Shown piece after piece: positions 8,071 to 15,757 of a DNA stretch of 64,000 nt. Source of the stretch: a bacterium (GTDB lineage Bacteria > Desulfobacterota > Deferrisomatia > Deferrisomatales > BM512); the NCBI GenBank assembly GCA_004322275.1, contig SCTA01000018.1, positions 62,001 to 126,000 of the forward strand. The letters are read 5' to 3'. The translations under genes were made by a program, and so were the position numbers. How positions within the stretch are numbered: the stretch's first letter is position 1; every line of letters begins with the position of its first letter. The notes below the pieces were generated by a model. That model worked only from the letters and a program-made list of their open reading frames with translations, did not search any database and was not told where the DNA came from.

Positions 8071-9801
8071 TTAGAACAGACCCTTGATGAGGCCCTTGTC
8101 GTCTACGTCGATATACTTGTAAGCCGGGTCGGCGGAGAGACCGGGCATGGTGCGCATTTCGCCGAGCAGCGGATAGAGAAAACCGGCGCCGAGGCTCGCG
8201 CGAATTTCGCGGACGGTGATGGTGAACCCCTTCGGGCGGCCCTTGAGGGTCGGGTCGGCGGAGAGGGAGAGGTGGGTCTTGGCCATGCAGATCGGCAGTG
8301 TGGCGTAGCCCATCTCGGTGAACTTCTTGATCTTGTCTTCGGCCTCGGGGAGGTAGTTGACGCCGTCCGCGCCGTAGATCTCCTTGGCGATGATTTCGAT
8401 CTTCTGCTTGATCGACCAGCTGTCGGGGTAGAGGAACTTGAAGTTGGAAGGCTCGTTGCAGGCCTTGACGACTTCTTGGGCCGCTTCGGTCGCGCCGGCT
8501 CCGCCGTGCATCCACACTTCGATCGGAACGGAGGCGCTGGCGCCGGAGGCTTCCGCACCGGCCTGGATGATCTTGACCTCTTCGTCGGTGTCGAAGGCGA
8601 AGCGGTTGACGGTGTTGACGACCGGGATGCCGAACTTCTTCATGTTCTCGATGTGCTTGGCGAGGTTCTCCAGGCCCCTTTCGAGGTAGGCGGCGTTCGG
8701 CTGCTTGAGGTATTCGGCCAACTGCTTGGGCGTCATCTTTGAGGCTTCGCCCGCGGGCATGCCATGCATCTTGAGGGCGCGCACGGTGCAGGTGACGACT
8801 ACGCAGTTGGGCTTGAACTTGCCGTAGCGGCAGGTGATGTTCATGAACTTCTCGGCGCCCATGTCGGCCGCGAAACCGGACTCGGTCACGACGTAGTCGC
8901 GGAGCTTGAGGCCCACGCGGTTGGCTATGATGGAGTTGTTGCCGTGGGCGATGTTCGCGAAGGGGCCGGCGTGGATGATCGTGGGGTTGCCTTCGAGGGA
9001 CTGAATCAGGTTGGGCTTGAGGGCGTCCTTCATGAGAACGGTCATCGAGCCGGCGACCTTCAGGTCCTCGGTGGTAACGGGCTTGCCGTCGTAGGTGTAG
9101 CCGAGGAGGATTCTGCCGAGGCGCTTGCGAAGGTCCTTGAGGTCCGTGGCGAGGGCCAGAATCGCCATGACTTCGGAGGCGACCGAGATGTCGAAGCCGG
9201 TCTCGCGGGGAACGCCGTTGAGCTTGCCGCCGAGGCCGACGACGATCGAGCGGAGCGAGCGGTCGTTAAGGTCGACGACTCTGCGCCACTGGACCGTATG
9301 GGGATCGATGTTGAGGGGGTTGCCGAGGAGAAGCGAGGTCTCCAGGGCGGCGGAACAGAGGTTGTGGGCGATGGAGACGGCATGGATGTCGCCGGTGAAG
9401 TGGAGGTTGAGATCCTCCATCGGGACAATCTGGGAGTAGCCGCCGCCCGCCGCGCCGCCCTTGATGCCGAATACCGGCCCGAGGCTGGGCTGGCGGAGGC
9501 AGAGCATCGAATTGACGCCGATCTTGTTGAGACCTTCGTTGAGGCCGACGGAGGTGACGGTCTTGCCCTCGCCGAGGGGGGTGGGGGTGCAGGCCGTGAC
9601 GTCGATCAGCTTGCCGTCGGGCTTCTTGGAGAGGCGCTTGAGTACTGCTTCAAAATCGATCTTCGCCTTGTACTTGCCGTAGTACTCGATTTCATCTTCG
9701 AGGAGGCCCGCCTTCTCCGCGATGTCGCGGATATGGAGCATCTTGTGCTTCTGGGCGATCTCAAGGTCCGACGGGACGTTCTTGGGCTTAAGCTTTGCCA
9801 T
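8071..9801 (-). CDS. fhs: formate--tetrahydrofolate ligase
   Basis: ATP-dependent synthesis of 10-formyl-tetrahydrofolate from formate, the entry step of the methyl branch of the Wood-Ljungdahl pathway (run backwards it yields ATP during acetate or C1 oxidation). 576 residues, slightly above the usual 555-560. The P-loop TPLGEGKT lies near residues 73-80, followed by family blocks LRQPSLGPVFGIKGGAAGGG, HAGPFANIAHGNNS and ESGFAADMGAEKF. ATG start with the extended SD CCAGGGAGG 7 nt upstream. First gene of the operon; the folD/metF genes needed next are not in view. Confidence 0.97.
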   Translation of the reverse strand: MAKLKPKNVPSDLEIAQKHKMLHIRDIAEKAGLLEDEIEYYGKYKAKIDFEAVLKRLSKKPDGKLIDVTACTPTPLGEGKTVTSVGLNEGLNKIGVNSMLCLRQPSLGPVFGIKGGAAGGGYSQIVPMEDLNLHFTGDIHAVSIAHNLCSAALETSLLLGNPLNIDPHTVQWRRVVDLNDRSLRSIVVGLGGKLNGVPRETGFDISVASEVMAILALATDLKDLRKRLGRILLGYTYDGKPVTTEDLKVAGSMTVLMKDALKPNLIQSLEGNPTIIHAGPFANIAHGNNSIIANRVGLKLRDYVVTESGFAADMGAEKFMNITCRYGKFKPNCVVVTCTVRALKMHGMPAGEASKMTPKQLAEYLKQPNAAYLERGLENLAKHIENMKKFGIPVVNTVNRFAFDTDEEVKIIQAGAEASGASASVPIEVWMHGGAGATEAAQEVVKACNEPSNFKFLYPDSWSIKQKIEIIAKEIYGADGVNYLPEAEDKIKKFTEMGYATLPICMAKTHLSLSADPTLKGRPKGFTITVREIRASLGAGFLYPLLGEMRTMPGLSADPAYKYIDVDDKGLIKGLF

Positions 9802-10119
9802 GTTTAATCCTCCCTGGAAACCCGGTTCTGGGCCGTTGCAATCTTGGAGTCTAGGCCCGGTTACAATTTACAAGGCGAAAGAAACGGCGCCGCGGTAAGT
9901 AGCCGGTTCAGCCGTTCCTGTCGTGAATGATAAACCCGGAGGAAGGGGAACCCCGGCGGGAAAAAACCCCAAATCTCCTTGCCATCCCCTTGAATCCGAG
10001 ACCCCCGGCAGGCGTCCGGAATCCGGCTCCCGCACCTGGGTCAAGAGGGCCGCGAAAAACCGGGCCCAATCATAAAAACGAGGTTGTCAAACGCTGTTAC
10101 CGAGGGGAAAAGCTTCGCC
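9802..10119 (-). other. Long leader region of the Wood-Ljungdahl operon
   Basis: About 310 nt between the predicted promoter and the fhs start. No convincing ORF with an SD is present (short open frames here lack RBS and family features). Several G/C-rich runs could pair, for example GGGG-T6-CCC around 9958-9972. No known riboswitch class was recognised by eye. The stretch 10150-10301 to its right holds only the 3' inverted repeat of the neighbouring outer-membrane protein gene. Confidence 0.5.
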
Positions 10120-10149
10120 AGAATACGCCGCCGCAAAACGACGTGTCAA
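10120..10149 (-). promoter_or_regulatory. Sigma-70-type promoter for the fhs operon
   Basis: On the minus strand TTGACA (10149-10144), an 18-bp spacer and TATTCT (10125-10120). It is the best consensus match in the 500-bp gap and points at fhs. Transcription would start near 10112. Confidence 0.6.
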
Positions 10150-10230
10150 GCACAAATTGTACAAACTTTTACGGGCGATTTTCCGTTTAAACAACAAGCG
10201 GTTACGGGACTGCCCGGGGCTTTGCGCCGA

Positions 10231-10268
10231 GCGGTTCTATGCAAATTTTCAAACTGTTTTAGAACCGC
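10231..10268. repeat. Inverted repeat downstream of the outer-membrane protein gene
   Basis: GCGGTTCTA at 10231-10239 pairs with TAGAACCGC at 10260-10268, with a 20-nt A/T-rich loop. It lies just past the stop of the gene at 10302 and could be a weak terminator or a protein-binding site. Confidence 0.4.
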
Positions 10269-10301
10269 CTTGTCCGAATTTAAAACGGAACGCCCGGAGT
10301 C

Positions 10302-10982
10302 TTAGAACCGGTATCCGGCGGTCAGGGAAATCGATTCCTCGTCGAAGATATGCATCTCGCCCGAGAAGAAGACGTTCGGGTTAACGAAATAATCGGCCCC
10401 GCCGAAAAAGCCGAGATTGTGATTCTCGTCGTAATCCCTCCAGTCGTCGTTCGAGTAATGGGCGTCGGAGTACCTAAGGCCCGCGTACGGATAAAAGTAT
10501 CCTATCTTTCCGGCAGCGCCGAATTCCCGGACTATATAGGCCGCGACGTGCTTCGTATCGACGGTCGCCTTCCGGTCGCCGTCCTCGCTGCCGAAATATT
10601 CCCACTGGAGGTCTATTACCATCCTCGCGGGCCCTTCCCCTATGAGGAACCCGCCGTAGCGCATCCCAAGGCCGATTAGTTCGCCCAGAGAGCCGGAAAA
10701 GGAGGATTCGTCATATTTGAGGTCGGAAAAGCCCAGGTAGGCGTAGCCGTCGAAGCCTCCGCCGAAACCGAAGCCGCCCTTGAAGAAAAGCTTGCGGCTC
10801 TGGGCTTCCGGGGCGTCGTGAAGATCTTTCTGGGAATAGCCCATCGTCACCCCGAACATGCCCGAGCCCTTGGAAAAGGGCTGGGCCAGTCCTCCCGAGC
10901 CCGAGGCGTGGGCGACGCCCTGCAGAGGCATGGCGAAAAAGGTCAAAATCACAGCGGTCAACAACGCTTTCCCGAAACGCAT
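10302..10982 (-). CDS. Predicted outer-membrane beta-barrel protein, unknown function
   Basis: 226 residues from the ATG at 10982, which has AAAGGAG 5 nt upstream; an upstream in-frame ATG overlaps that SD and is not used. A Sec signal peptide is clear (MRFGKALLTAVILTFFAMPLQGVAHA, cleavage after AHA). The mature part alternates short hydrophobic and glycine/aromatic strands (GFGFGGGFDGYAYLGF, KIGYFYPYAGLRY) and ends in Y-R-F, the C-terminal aromatic recognised by the BAM machinery. The family was not recognised by name. Transcribed alone. Confidence 0.75.
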   Translation of the reverse strand: MRFGKALLTAVILTFFAMPLQGVAHASGSGGLAQPFSKGSGMFGVTMGYSQKDLHDAPEAQSRKLFFKGGFGFGGGFDGYAYLGFSDLKYDESSFSGSLGELIGLGMRYGGFLIGEGPARMVIDLQWEYFGSEDGDRKATVDTKHVAAYIVREFGAAGKIGYFYPYAGLRYSDAHYSNDDWRDYDENHNLGFFGGADYFVNPNVFFSGEMHIFDEESISLTAGYRF

Positions 10983-11146
10983 ATCGTCTCCTTTCAAAAT
11001 GGACCCTGCCGGAAAATCCAGACTTTCCTACGAGGTAGATTTAGCACACAAAGTATGGTTTCGCATCTCTTGATTTTCGCGGCCTTTCAGTGTAGCGTAA
11101 CCGCCTTTGAAAAGCTTTGACACAACATTGATTTTGGAGCCCAAAG

Positions 11147-12772
11147 ATGCTTGCAGCGATCCGTAAAAACGCGAGAAACCGCGTCTTCCAGGTCATACTG
11201 GGGCTGATTATATTCGTCTTCGCCTTCTACTTCGGCTACGGCACCTTCCGCGACACGAAGAAAACATACGCGGTGACGGTCAACGGCGCCGGAATAACCG
11301 CCGAACAGTACACCGACTCCTACAGAAGGCTCGAATCCTTCTACCGGAAGAATTTCGGGGACCAGATCCCGCAGGAGCTTTTCGACCAGCTCGGCCTCAA
11401 GGACCGCGCCCTCGACCTCCTCATCGACCGCGTCCTCCTTTTGAAGACCGCCGGCGAGATGGGAATCAAGGTGACCGAAGAGGAACTGAACGCGGCGATA
11501 AAGAGCCAGCCCGCCTTCGCGGAAAACGGCGCTTTCAGCCAGGACCGCTACATGGCTATCCTCAGGGCCAACAACTACACCCACGACCAGTACAAGGCCG
11601 AGCGCAGGGAAGAACTGCTCCTCACCAAGGCGCAGGATGCGGTAAAGAATTCCGCCGCAGTCTCCGACGCGGAGGTGGAGGAGGAATTTCGGAACCGCAA
11701 CACACAGATTACTGCCGACTACGTGGCCTTCAAGCCTGAAAATTTCATCTCCTCCGCCTTCGCCACCGACGAAAAGCTCGCCGAATTCCTGAAGACCGAA
11801 GGGGAGTTGTTCAGGACCCAGGAAAAGAGAAGCGCCAAGTACGTTTTTCTGCCCTCCACGAAATTCATGGCCGAGGTTTCGGTCCCCGACAAACAGCTCG
11901 AACAGGAATATCAGGCGCGCGCCGCCCTCTTCTACGATGAAAATCTCAAGCGTCAGAAGCCTCTCGCCGAGGTGAAGGACGAACTTGCCGTCATCGTCAG
12001 GCGCGAAAAGGCCCGCGAGCTGGCTTTCAAGGCCGCGGACAACCTCCTTATGGACATCGAGGACAAGAAGACCTCCTGGGAAAAGCTCTCCCCCTCGGTA
12101 ACGCCGCTTGTCGCGCAGGGCGAGCCGCATCCCGCCGTCCCGCAGGAAAAGAAATTCCTCGAAGCCCTCTTCGCCCTCTCCCCGAGCGCTTCGGGCGAGG
12201 TTGTGGAAGGCAATGAAGGGGTCTACCTCGTCGCTATTGCCGTCGCCCAGCCGAGCGAAATACCTCCCCTCGCCAGGATACGCGAGCAGGTGAAGGCCGA
12301 GTGGGCGAAGGTGGAGGCAAAAAGGCTGGCCAAAGAAGCAGCCAGGAGGTTCGCACAGTCCGCGAAGGGCGGCAACTGGGGTTCGGCCGTGGCCGCCGGG
12401 AGATACACCTCCCTCGCCACCCAGCCCTTCAACAAAAAGAGCGATTCGATACAGCCGCTCGGCGCCTCACAGGAGGCCAAAGACGCCCTTTTCGCGAACC
12501 TCTCCCCCGGCTTCGTGCCGCAGGACGGCTTCGAGATAGGCGAAGCGGCCTACGCCTTCCGCATCTCCAGCATCTCCATGCCCAACATGGGGAATCTGGA
12601 ATCGGAGAGGGAAAAGATACGGCAGGAGCTTCTGCCCGCCAAGCGCGAGCAGGTTCTCGCCGACCATATGAAGCAGCTTCGCGAAAAAGCCGAAATCGAC
12701 TACAACGTAGCCTTCTTCCCCGAAAAGGCGTTGAAACCCGCCGGAGCAGTCGCGGAAGAACCCAAGAAATAA
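11147..12772 (+). CDS. PpiD/SurA-like membrane-anchored periplasmic folding chaperone
   Basis: 541 residues. An N-terminal transmembrane anchor (VFQVILGLIIFVFAFYFGYGTF, about residues 14-35) keeps a large periplasmic part in place. The SurA N-terminal domain follows (VNGAGITAEQYTDSYRR, then helices to about residue 190). The middle, about 225-370, is in the place of the parvulin domain but I cannot see the usual active-site blocks, so isomerase activity is uncertain. A C-terminal helical region returns to the chaperone core. Layout and length match PpiD (about 620 in E. coli, shorter in other lineages). SD is GGAG 9 nt before the ATG. Monocistronic, closed by the terminator at 12789. Confidence 0.82.
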   Translation: MLAAIRKNARNRVFQVILGLIIFVFAFYFGYGTFRDTKKTYAVTVNGAGITAEQYTDSYRRLESFYRKNFGDQIPQELFDQLGLKDRALDLLIDRVLLLKTAGEMGIKVTEEELNAAIKSQPAFAENGAFSQDRYMAILRANNYTHDQYKAERREELLLTKAQDAVKNSAAVSDAEVEEEFRNRNTQITADYVAFKPENFISSAFATDEKLAEFLKTEGELFRTQEKRSAKYVFLPSTKFMAEVSVPDKQLEQEYQARAALFYDENLKRQKPLAEVKDELAVIVRREKARELAFKAADNLLMDIEDKKTSWEKLSPSVTPLVAQGEPHPAVPQEKKFLEALFALSPSASGEVVEGNEGVYLVAIAVAQPSEIPPLARIREQVKAEWAKVEAKRLAKEAARRFAQSAKGGNWGSAVAAGRYTSLATQPFNKKSDSIQPLGASQEAKDALFANLSPGFVPQDGFEIGEAAYAFRISSISMPNMGNLESEREKIRQELLPAKREQVLADHMKQLREKAEIDYNVAFFPEKALKPAGAVAEEPKK

Positions 12773-12788
12773 TTCCTAACCGGAACGA

Positions 12789-12825
12789 CAAAAGGGCCGT
12801 CCAACACTGGGCGGCCCTTTCTTAT
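12789..12825. terminator. Bidirectional terminator, GGGCCG family
   Basis: AAAGGGCCGTCC-AACACT-GGGCGGCCCTTT followed by CTTATT. It ends the PpiD-like gene on the plus strand and the beta-propeller gene on the minus strand. Its core is shared with the terminators at 14739, 15522 and 50247. Confidence 0.88.
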
Positions 12826-12839
12826 TCCATCAGCACGGT

Positions 12840-13913
12840 TCATCTTATCTTCAGGGCATAAACGGTCTTGCCGGTAGTGAAGTAAAGCATGGAGCCGGAA
12901 ATAACGGGGGTTTCGTTTATCTCGCCGTCGGCCCTGAACCGCCAGGTCTCTTTGCCTGTATTCGCGTCGAGCGCGTAAAGATTGTTGTCCCAGCTCCCGA
13001 AGTAAACCCTATCATTCTCCACCACCGGCCCGGTCATCACCTCCGCCTCGAATCGCCAAAGCTCCTTCCACGTCTTTTTGTCGAGTTTGTATAGGCGGTA
13101 TCTGGGCACCTTTGGCAGAAAATCGCCGTATTCCCTCGGTTCGACCGTGTCGGTCACGTAAATCGAATCGCCAGTTATGGCGGGCTCTCTTTCTATCCAG
13201 CCATCGCTGAACTTTTTCTTTCCGATATCCTCGCCGGTCTTAGCGTCCAGCGCCCACAGGTAAGACCCGTCGCCGACGTACAAAACTCCGTCCGCCAAAA
13301 TCGGGTCTGCGTCTATGATCCCGCCAAGCTCGCGCTCCCAGTACTTTTTGCCGGTAAACGCCTCGTGCACCCAGACGAAACCGCCGTCCCCTCCGTAGTC
13401 GTAAACGGTGTTTCCCTCCCAGGAGAGGCCGCCGACCCGGCGGGGAAGGTCGCTCTTTACCCTTTTGTCCCTCGGCGGATATTTGTCGTAAGCCACCTTC
13501 ACGTCCTTGGGAACATTCTGAGAGAAAAGCTCGGCCCCTTTTGAAAGATCGAAGTAACGCAAGGCGATTACTTCTTTATCTATTCCCCCGTCCCCCTTGT
13601 AAAAAGTCTTTTGGTCCTCAACGCACAATATATCTCCAAACCTGGCGGGAGTCAGCACTTTCCGCCCGGATGCCGCCTTTAGAACTTCTTTGCCGCTAAA
13701 TGCATTTACTACCAAAATCGTGTTTGAAATTTCATCGGCTTCGCTGATGAATTCCGTATGCATGTAGAGTGCATCTCCAAGAAGCATCAAATCGTAAACG
13801 TTCCCGTCTCCGCGGGACGCCTTGTTTTGCGACCACACCAACTCGGGTAAATCGGCGGCAATGGCGGAGGCCGACAAAAGCACCCAAAGCACACCTGCAA
13901 AAAAAGCTCTCAT
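12840..13913 (-). CDS. Secreted PQQ-type (BamB-like) beta-propeller protein
   Basis: 357 residues with a Sec signal peptide (MRAFFAGVLWVLLSASAIA, cleavage before ADLPE). Repeated blades contain A-L-D-A-x-T-G-K/E and W-R-F signatures (LWALDAKTGEDIG, LYALDANTGKETWRF, TVYALKI), giving a propeller exported to the periplasm. It is too short and divergent to call BamB itself. Its ATG overlaps the stop of the upstream NlpC/P60 gene in ATGA, so the two are translationally coupled. An immunity or inhibitor role for its partner enzyme is possible; an assembly or sensor role is the alternative. Confidence 0.8.
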   Translation of the reverse strand: MRAFFAGVLWVLLSASAIAADLPELVWSQNKASRGDGNVYDLMLLGDALYMHTEFISEADEISNTILVVNAFSGKEVLKAASGRKVLTPARFGDILCVEDQKTFYKGDGGIDKEVIALRYFDLSKGAELFSQNVPKDVKVAYDKYPPRDKRVKSDLPRRVGGLSWEGNTVYDYGGDGGFVWVHEAFTGKKYWERELGGIIDADPILADGVLYVGDGSYLWALDAKTGEDIGKKKFSDGWIEREPAITGDSIYVTDTVEPREYGDFLPKVPRYRLYKLDKKTWKELWRFEAEVMTGPVVENDRVYFGSWDNNLYALDANTGKETWRFRADGEINETPVISGSMLYFTTGKTVYALKIR

Positions 13914-14584
13914 GGTTCCTTTTTCCCGGGTTTTTTCACGTACCGAAACCAGACCGGCTTTCCATATTGACTCTCGAACATCTTGGTGTTCGCAGGACCG
14001 TAATCAACCCCGGGCCTTCTTGCACTCCAACTGTCCCCGGTCATGCCGTTTTTGGTTTTTGGCGCTTTGGGGTCGTAAATAACCATGTGGCCTCCGCTTT
14101 TATTCCCGTACCAGCCCACGTCACCCGCTCTTGGCGAAACCCCGTCCGGTATATTCTCGAATTCTTTGGTGGTGGTAAAGTTTTTAGGGCCTTTATTCGG
14201 GTTTGCATACTTGTATTCATATGGAAATCCTGCGGCCTCGTATATCGCGCATGTGGAACCGGAACAATCAGCACCTTTCCCTTTAACAGCATTTGCTCCG
14301 GAATATTTTTCGCCCTTAGGGTAAGGAGTTTTGTCCCACTGTTTCGCCTGCTCTATTATTTTATTTCTCTCCTTATCGGTTAAATATTTGTCTTTGTCCG
14401 GGTAGTCCCTTTGCGCCACTTTAAGGCCGCCGATAGTAGGAGTGTGATTTTTTTCAGGGGCCGGGGGGCTTTTCGGAACTTTCGTGGGGGCAATCCGCTT
14501 GCCGCTGTTATTTTTTTTATCGTTTCCGCCAGCCCCGTCAAAAAAGTCTATAACCTTGTCCCGTATTCCGCTTAAAAATCCCAT
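13910..14584 (-). CDS. NlpC/P60-like cysteine peptidase/amidase without signal peptide
   Basis: 224 residues from the ATG at 14584 (AGGAG 7 nt upstream); a longer in-frame start has no SD. The N-terminal 70 residues are a lysine/proline-rich linker (GNDKKNN, TKVPKSPPAPEKNH). The catalytic half has the NlpC/P60 nucleophile motif A-D-C-S-G-S near residue 107 and a histidine block G-G-H-M-V-I-Y near 170. Such enzymes cut peptidoglycan peptides or amide bonds, but no secretion signal is visible. The gene is visibly more A+T-rich than its neighbours, suggesting transfer. It overlaps the secreted beta-propeller gene by 4 bp. Confidence 0.75.
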   Translation of the reverse strand: MGFLSGIRDKVIDFFDGAGGNDKKNNSGKRIAPTKVPKSPPAPEKNHTPTIGGLKVAQRDYPDKDKYLTDKERNKIIEQAKQWDKTPYPKGEKYSGANAVKGKGADCSGSTCAIYEAAGFPYEYKYANPNKGPKNFTTTKEFENIPDGVSPRAGDVGWYGNKSGGHMVIYDPKAPKTKNGMTGDSWSARRPGVDYGPANTKMFESQYGKPVWFRYVKKPGKKEP

Positions 14585-14738
14585 TTCATTTCTCCTTTTA
14601 CACCGCGTTGTCGCCTTTTGCCTCACTCAAAGGAGTGATTTCCCGATTGTAAAACTCAGACGGGTTCACGCGGCGCAGAAAAAACGATTTTTTATCCGGC
14701 GATTACAAGAACTTACGGGATACAGGAATCAGGGCATG

Positions 14739-14775
14739 CAAAAGGGCCGCCCAGTGATGGACAGCCCTTTATATT
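14739..14775. terminator. Terminator, GGGCCG family
   Basis: Imperfect stem AAAGGGCCGCCCA-GTGA-TGGACAGCCCTTT with TATATTTT after it on the plus strand and TGCATG after it on the minus strand. It closes the XRE gene on the minus strand and separates it from the NlpC/P60 unit. Confidence 0.7.
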
Positions 14776-14790
14776 TTCACTCAATATTAT

Positions 14791-15012
14791 TTATTCGTTC
14801 CCATCAAGGAGTCTGGCGGGAGGCACCCCGAGAGCGCGAGCCAGTTTGATTATGTTCAAAAGGGCGACGTTTCGCTCGCCCCGCTCGACGCTCCCCACGT
14901 AGGTCCTGTGGATTCCGGAAAGCTCGGCGAGCTTCTCCTGAGAAAACCCCGCCTCATATCTGAGACGGCGCAGAGTATCCCCGAAAGCAAGCAACTCTTT
15001 CTTGTTCGCCAT
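14791..15012 (-). CDS. Small XRE-family helix-turn-helix regulator
   Basis: 73 residues, essentially one HTH_3 domain: [21 protein letters not shown], then the recognition helix [15 protein letters not shown] and the closing helices [15 protein letters not shown]. Size and pattern resemble restriction-modification controller (C) proteins and phage-type repressors, but no restriction or methylase gene is beside it. No good SD precedes the ATG, so expression may be low or the message leaderless. A perfect 22-bp inverted repeat begins 31 bp upstream, a natural candidate operator. Divergent from the PEGA lipoprotein gene. Confidence 0.88.
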   Translation of the reverse strand: MANKKELLAFGDTLRRLRYEAGFSQEKLAELSGIHRTYVGSVERGERNVALLNIIKLARALGVPPARLLDGNE

Positions 15013-15042
15013 GCGAACGATTTCAGGGCAATACCGCCTATG

Positions 15043-15090
15043 AGTCTACAGCCTATGAGTAGCATTATTGCTACTCATAGGCTGTAGACT
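15043..15090. promoter_or_regulatory. Perfect 22-bp inverted repeat with a third half-site; candidate operator
   Basis: Arms 15043-15064 and 15069-15090 are exact reverse complements separated by TTAT. The box CCTATGAGT occurs at 15037-15045 and again at 15052-15060, with its complement ACTCATAGG at 15073-15081, giving three copies. It lies in the divergent gap between the XRE regulator and the PEGA lipoprotein. The arms lack the GC-then-T-tract design of a terminator. Confidence 0.8.
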
Positions 15091-15170
15091 TCTTTATTTC
15101 CAGCACCTTATTATCTCTTACGCACCACGACATAAAGCCACCACTCCAAATCATTGAAAGGAGCGAGTTT

Positions 15171-15512
15171 ATGAAAAAGGCGAGGTTGTTTCTTGTCTGC
15201 GTTTTAGCGCTTATGATGTTTGCCGGATGCTCGAAAACGACAACCGCAATCAGGTCGGAGCCTACAGGCGCTACAGTATTCGTCGAAGGGAAAGACGAGC
15301 CGATAGGCAATACGCCCTTCTACTACGATTTCGACAAACTGATGGGCTGGCTCCAGGGTTTCGGACTGGAGACAAAGCAGGTAATTCTTAAGTTCGTAAA
15401 GCCCGGCTATGCGCCCGAGACCACTCAGGTTATGAAAAGCAGCGGGGCTTTGATAGAGGCTGCAAAATGGCCGCAAGACGTGTTCATGCGCATGAAAAAA
15501 GAAGATAACTAG
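15171..15512 (+). CDS. Small PEGA-domain lipoprotein
   Basis: 113 residues. The lipoprotein signal peptide ends in the lipobox F-A-G-C (C20). A PEGA-like segment follows (SEPTGATVFVEGK, then IGNTPF), a small beta-domain common in surface lipoproteins; the second half (QVILKFVKPGYAPETTQV) completes it. Strong AAAGGAG SD 7 nt before the ATG. Stands alone, ended by the terminator at 15522, and shares its upstream region with the XRE regulator, which may control it. Confidence 0.85.
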   Translation: MKKARLFLVCVLALMMFAGCSKTTTAIRSEPTGATVFVEGKDEPIGNTPFYYDFDKLMGWLQGFGLETKQVILKFVKPGYAPETTQVMKSSGALIEAAKWPQDVFMRMKKEDN

Positions 15513-15521
15513 CACCAGACG

Positions 15522-15560
15522 AAAAAAGGGCCGCCCCGAAATGGACGGCCCTTTCTTTTT
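15522..15560. terminator. Terminator, GGGCCG family
   Basis: AAAAAAGGGCCG-CCCCGAAATGGA-CGGCCCTTTCTTTTT, 10 bp past the lipoprotein stop. A plus-strand intrinsic terminator, also usable on the minus strand. Confidence 0.9.
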
Positions 15561-15576
15561 ACTTTTTCTTTTTTTC

Positions 15577-15755
15577 AAACGGCGCAGGATTTTGCCGCCG
15601 GGCGAGGAGTTTTCCCTTCGCTTTTAAAGCCCGGCGCGGTTTTTCGTTCCCGGCGAGGAATCCCGCAGCGAGAGGGCGAGGCAGTAGCAGCGCTACGGCG
15701 AGCCCTTAAGCGAGGACATGACGACGCCGGGGGCGAAAAGGATGCGCCGGTTTTT
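15577..15755. repeat. Large imperfect hairpin repeat, copy 1
   Basis: Outer arms (CGGCGCAGGATTTTGCCG region and the complement-like CGGGGGCGAAAAGGATGCGCCGG region) enclose an inner stem with GGCAGTAGC-AGC-GCTACGGC. Copies 2 and 3 near 34110 and 50118 have the same plan. No gene is contained; this is the 3' region of the outer-membrane protein at 15758. Confidence 0.6.
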
Positions 15756-15757
15756 CC

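Noticed and set aside
9927-10384. Short plus-strand open frames in the fhs upstream gap
   Set aside because: No SD, proline/arginine-rich low-complexity translations, and they overlap a good minus-strand promoter.
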